In this document: positions 12,241 through 13,588 of the stretch, one piece after another
Position numbering within the stretch: the stretch's first letter is position 1
Layout of the letters: the number at the start of each line of letters is the position of its first letter
DNA from: Trebonia sp.
GTDB lineage: Bacteria; Actinomycetota; Actinomycetes; Streptosporangiales; Streptosporangiaceae
NCBI GenBank assembly: GCA_030043595.1
Contig: JASHXJ010000467.1
Span: 1-13,588 of the forward strand
Direction: 5' to 3'
Length of the DNA stretch: 13,588 nt
Translations under genes and position numbers: made by a program
The notes under the pieces: model-generated
Databases searched by the model: none
The model's input: only the letters and a program-made list of their open reading frames with translations
What the model was told of the DNA's origin: nothing

Positions 12241-13588
12241 GGGATAAGGCGCGATGTCTGCGCGTATCGTGACCCAGCGCGTCTCCGTGAAGGCGTCAAG
12301 GTTGGCGGTACCGCCGAAGCGCGTGCCGGTCCCCGAGTCGAGGATGCCGCCGAACGGGACGTTGGGCTCGTCGTCGACGGTCTGCTCGTTGATGTGGACG
12401 ATGCCGGTCGGGATGCGCCGGGCCAGGTCGAGGCCGCGCATCACGTCCTTGGTGAGGATGCCGAGGGACAGGCCGTACTCACTGCGGGCGGCGATCTCCG
12501 CGGCCTCTTCCACGGTGCCGAACTTCAGCACCGGGGCGACGGGGCCGAACACCTCGTTCGCGTACGCGGGCATCTCGGTCGTGACGTCGGCCAGCACGGT
12601 GGGCTTGTAGAACAGGCCCTCGTAGGTGCCCCCGGCCGCGAGCCTGGCGCCCGCGTCGGTGCTGGCGGTGACCAGGGCGTGCACCTTGTCCCGCTGCCGC
12701 TCGTCGATGATCGGGCCGAGCGCGACCTGGCCGGTGGTGGGGTCGCCCACGGGCAGATGCGCCGCCTTCTCGGCCATCGCCGCCACGTAGTCGTCGTAGA
12801 CGGACTCCTGGACGATGTGCCGGCCGGTGGTCATGCAGATCTGGCCCTGGTGCAGGAACGATCCCCAGGCGCCGGCCGACGCGGCCTTCGCCACGTCGGC
12901 GTCGTCGAGGATGACCAGCGCGGAGTTGCCGCCCAGCTCCAGGTGAACCCGCTTGAGGTGGCGAGCCGCCAGCTCGCCGACACGGCGGCCGACGGCGGTG
13001 GAGCCGGTGAATGAGATGAGCCGGACGAGCGGATCGGTGATCAGGGCTTCCCCGGCATCCGGGCCGCCGGGCAGCACGTGCAGCAGCCCGTCGGGAAGCC
13101 CGGCTTCCTCGAAGACCCGCGCCAGCACCACGCCGCCGCAGACCGCCGTGCGCGGGTCGGGCTTGAGCACCACGGCGTTGCCCAGGGCGAGCGCGGGCGC
13201 CACGGAGCGGATGGCCAGGATCTGCGGGAAGTTGAACGGCGCGATCACGCCGACGACCCCGACGGGGACCCGCTCGGCGAAGCTGAGCCGTGGGTTCTCG
13301 CTGGGAAGCAGCTCGCCGTATGGCCGCGACGGCAGCGTGGCCGCCTCGTAGACCTCGCCGGTCGCGACGTGGGTCTCGAACTGGGCGGCGGGCCCTATCT
13401 TGCCGCTCTCCCTGATGACCCACTGCTCGATCTCGGCGGCGTTCGCCAGCCAGATGTCGGCGGCACGGCGCAGGATCGCCGACCGCTGCGTGTGCGGCAG
13501 GGCGGCCCAGGCCGGCTGGGCCGCGGCCGCGTACCGGGCGGCGCGCACCACGTCGTACGGGGCGGCGATCCCCGTCCGGGCGAGCTCG
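12235..13588 (-). CDS. Aromatic-type aldehyde dehydrogenase (partial, 5' end outside window)
   Basis: The frame runs through the right window edge without a stop. The residues before the GTG at 13551 (ARTGIAAPYDV) continue the family alignment, so the gene is cut rather than starting there. Counting from that GTG, the key residues are N107 (APFNFPQ), K130 (VVLKPDPRT), the GSTAVG cofactor loop, E205 (LELGGNSALV) and the catalytic cysteine C239 (HQGQICMTTGRH). NEVFGPV follows. The C-terminal GTGTRFGGTANLDAFTETRW is typical of benzaldehyde/vanillin dehydrogenase-type enzymes and differs from the ALDH1/2-like enzyme at 6642. Likely role: oxidation of an aromatic aldehyde to its acid. The last codons overlap a 12-bp tandem repeat. 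PadR lies 144 bp downstream on the same strand. Confidence 0.95.
   Translation of the reverse strand, partial: ELARTGIAAPYDVVRAARYAAAAQPAWAALPHTQRSAILRRAADIWLANAAEIEQWVIRESGKIGPAAQFETHVATGEVYEAATLPSRPYGELLPSENPRLSFAERVPVGVVGVIAPFNFPQILAIRSVAPALALGNAVVLKPDPRTAVCGGVVLARVFEEAGLPDGLLHVLPGGPDAGEALITDPLVRLISFTGSTAVGRRVGELAARHLKRVHLELGGNSALVILDDADVAKAASAGAWGSFLHQGQICMTTGRHIVQESVYDDYVAAMAEKAAHLPVGDPTTGQVALGPIIDERQRDKVHALVTASTDAGARLAAGGTYEGLFYKPTVLADVTTEMPAYANEVFGPVAPVLKFGTVEEAAEIAARSEYGLSLGILTKDVMRGLDLARRIPTGIVHINEQTVDDEPNVPFGGILDSGTGTRFGGTANLDAFTETRWVTIRADIAPYPF

Noticed and set aside
12118..13014. Plus-strand ORF covering the 12-bp repeats, encoding a repeating Gly-Ile-Pro-Ala peptide
   Set aside because: The 12-bp period makes any frame look like a peptide repeat. 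The rest of the ORF is antisense to the aldehyde dehydrogenase and has no domain or ribosome site.

Overview
The window is very GC-rich, with G or C at most third codon positions, GTG and TTG starts, and long antisense shadow ORFs. These traits, and the families present (PadR, HTH-TOBE, DUF7455-like, FadD-type ligase, actinobacterial-looking methyltransferases), point to an actinomycete chromosome. Streptosporangiales or a relative is a guess I cannot settle from sequence alone. No rRNA, tRNA, transposase, phage gene or CRISPR array was seen.

Layout, left to right. (1) 6-2469, minus strand: a SAM-dependent methyltransferase gene followed 19 bp later by a FadD-type acyl-CoA synthetase gene, probably one transcript. 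(2) 2470-2751: a divergent intergenic region with five tandem ~18-bp units built on CAATTG, a sigma70-like promoter and a leader hairpin. It precedes a plus-strand gene for a small HxD...H protein resembling Fe(II)/2-oxoglutarate oxygenases. A small Cys/His DUF7455-like protein follows. (3) 3863-5932, minus: an aldo/keto reductase and, upstream of it, a four-helix membrane histidine kinase with no response regulator next to it. (4) 6135-6578, plus: a 4-OT/MIF-type tautomerase with Pro at position 2, ending in a 13-bp-stem hairpin that also faces the end of the next gene. (5) 6642-8141, minus: a complete NAD(P)-type aldehyde dehydrogenase. Its 472-bp upstream region carries three different repeat structures and no convincing gene. 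(6) 8614-9057, minus: a HTH plus TOBE (Mop-like) regulator. It diverges from a plus-strand methyltransferase whose N-terminal domain looks like a P-loop kinase that has lost its Walker A lysine. (7) 10380-11543, plus: a SRPBCC plus PH-like fusion with a central hydrophobic helix and a TTG start. (8) 11554-12090, minus: a PadR regulator. (9) 12235-13588, minus: a second, aromatic-type aldehyde dehydrogenase cut by the window edge, with a 12-bp tandem repeat array at its 3' end.

Taken together this looks like an accessory metabolic region of short transcription units. Enzymes for aldehydes (two ALDHs, one AKR), acyl-CoA activation, tautomerisation and possible oxygenation sit among small regulators. 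A shared catabolic or detoxifying role is plausible but is inference. No complete known pathway is visible. The most unusual elements are the CAATTG array in front of the oxygenase-like gene, the degenerate kinase-methyltransferase fusion, and the SRPBCC-PH membrane fusion.
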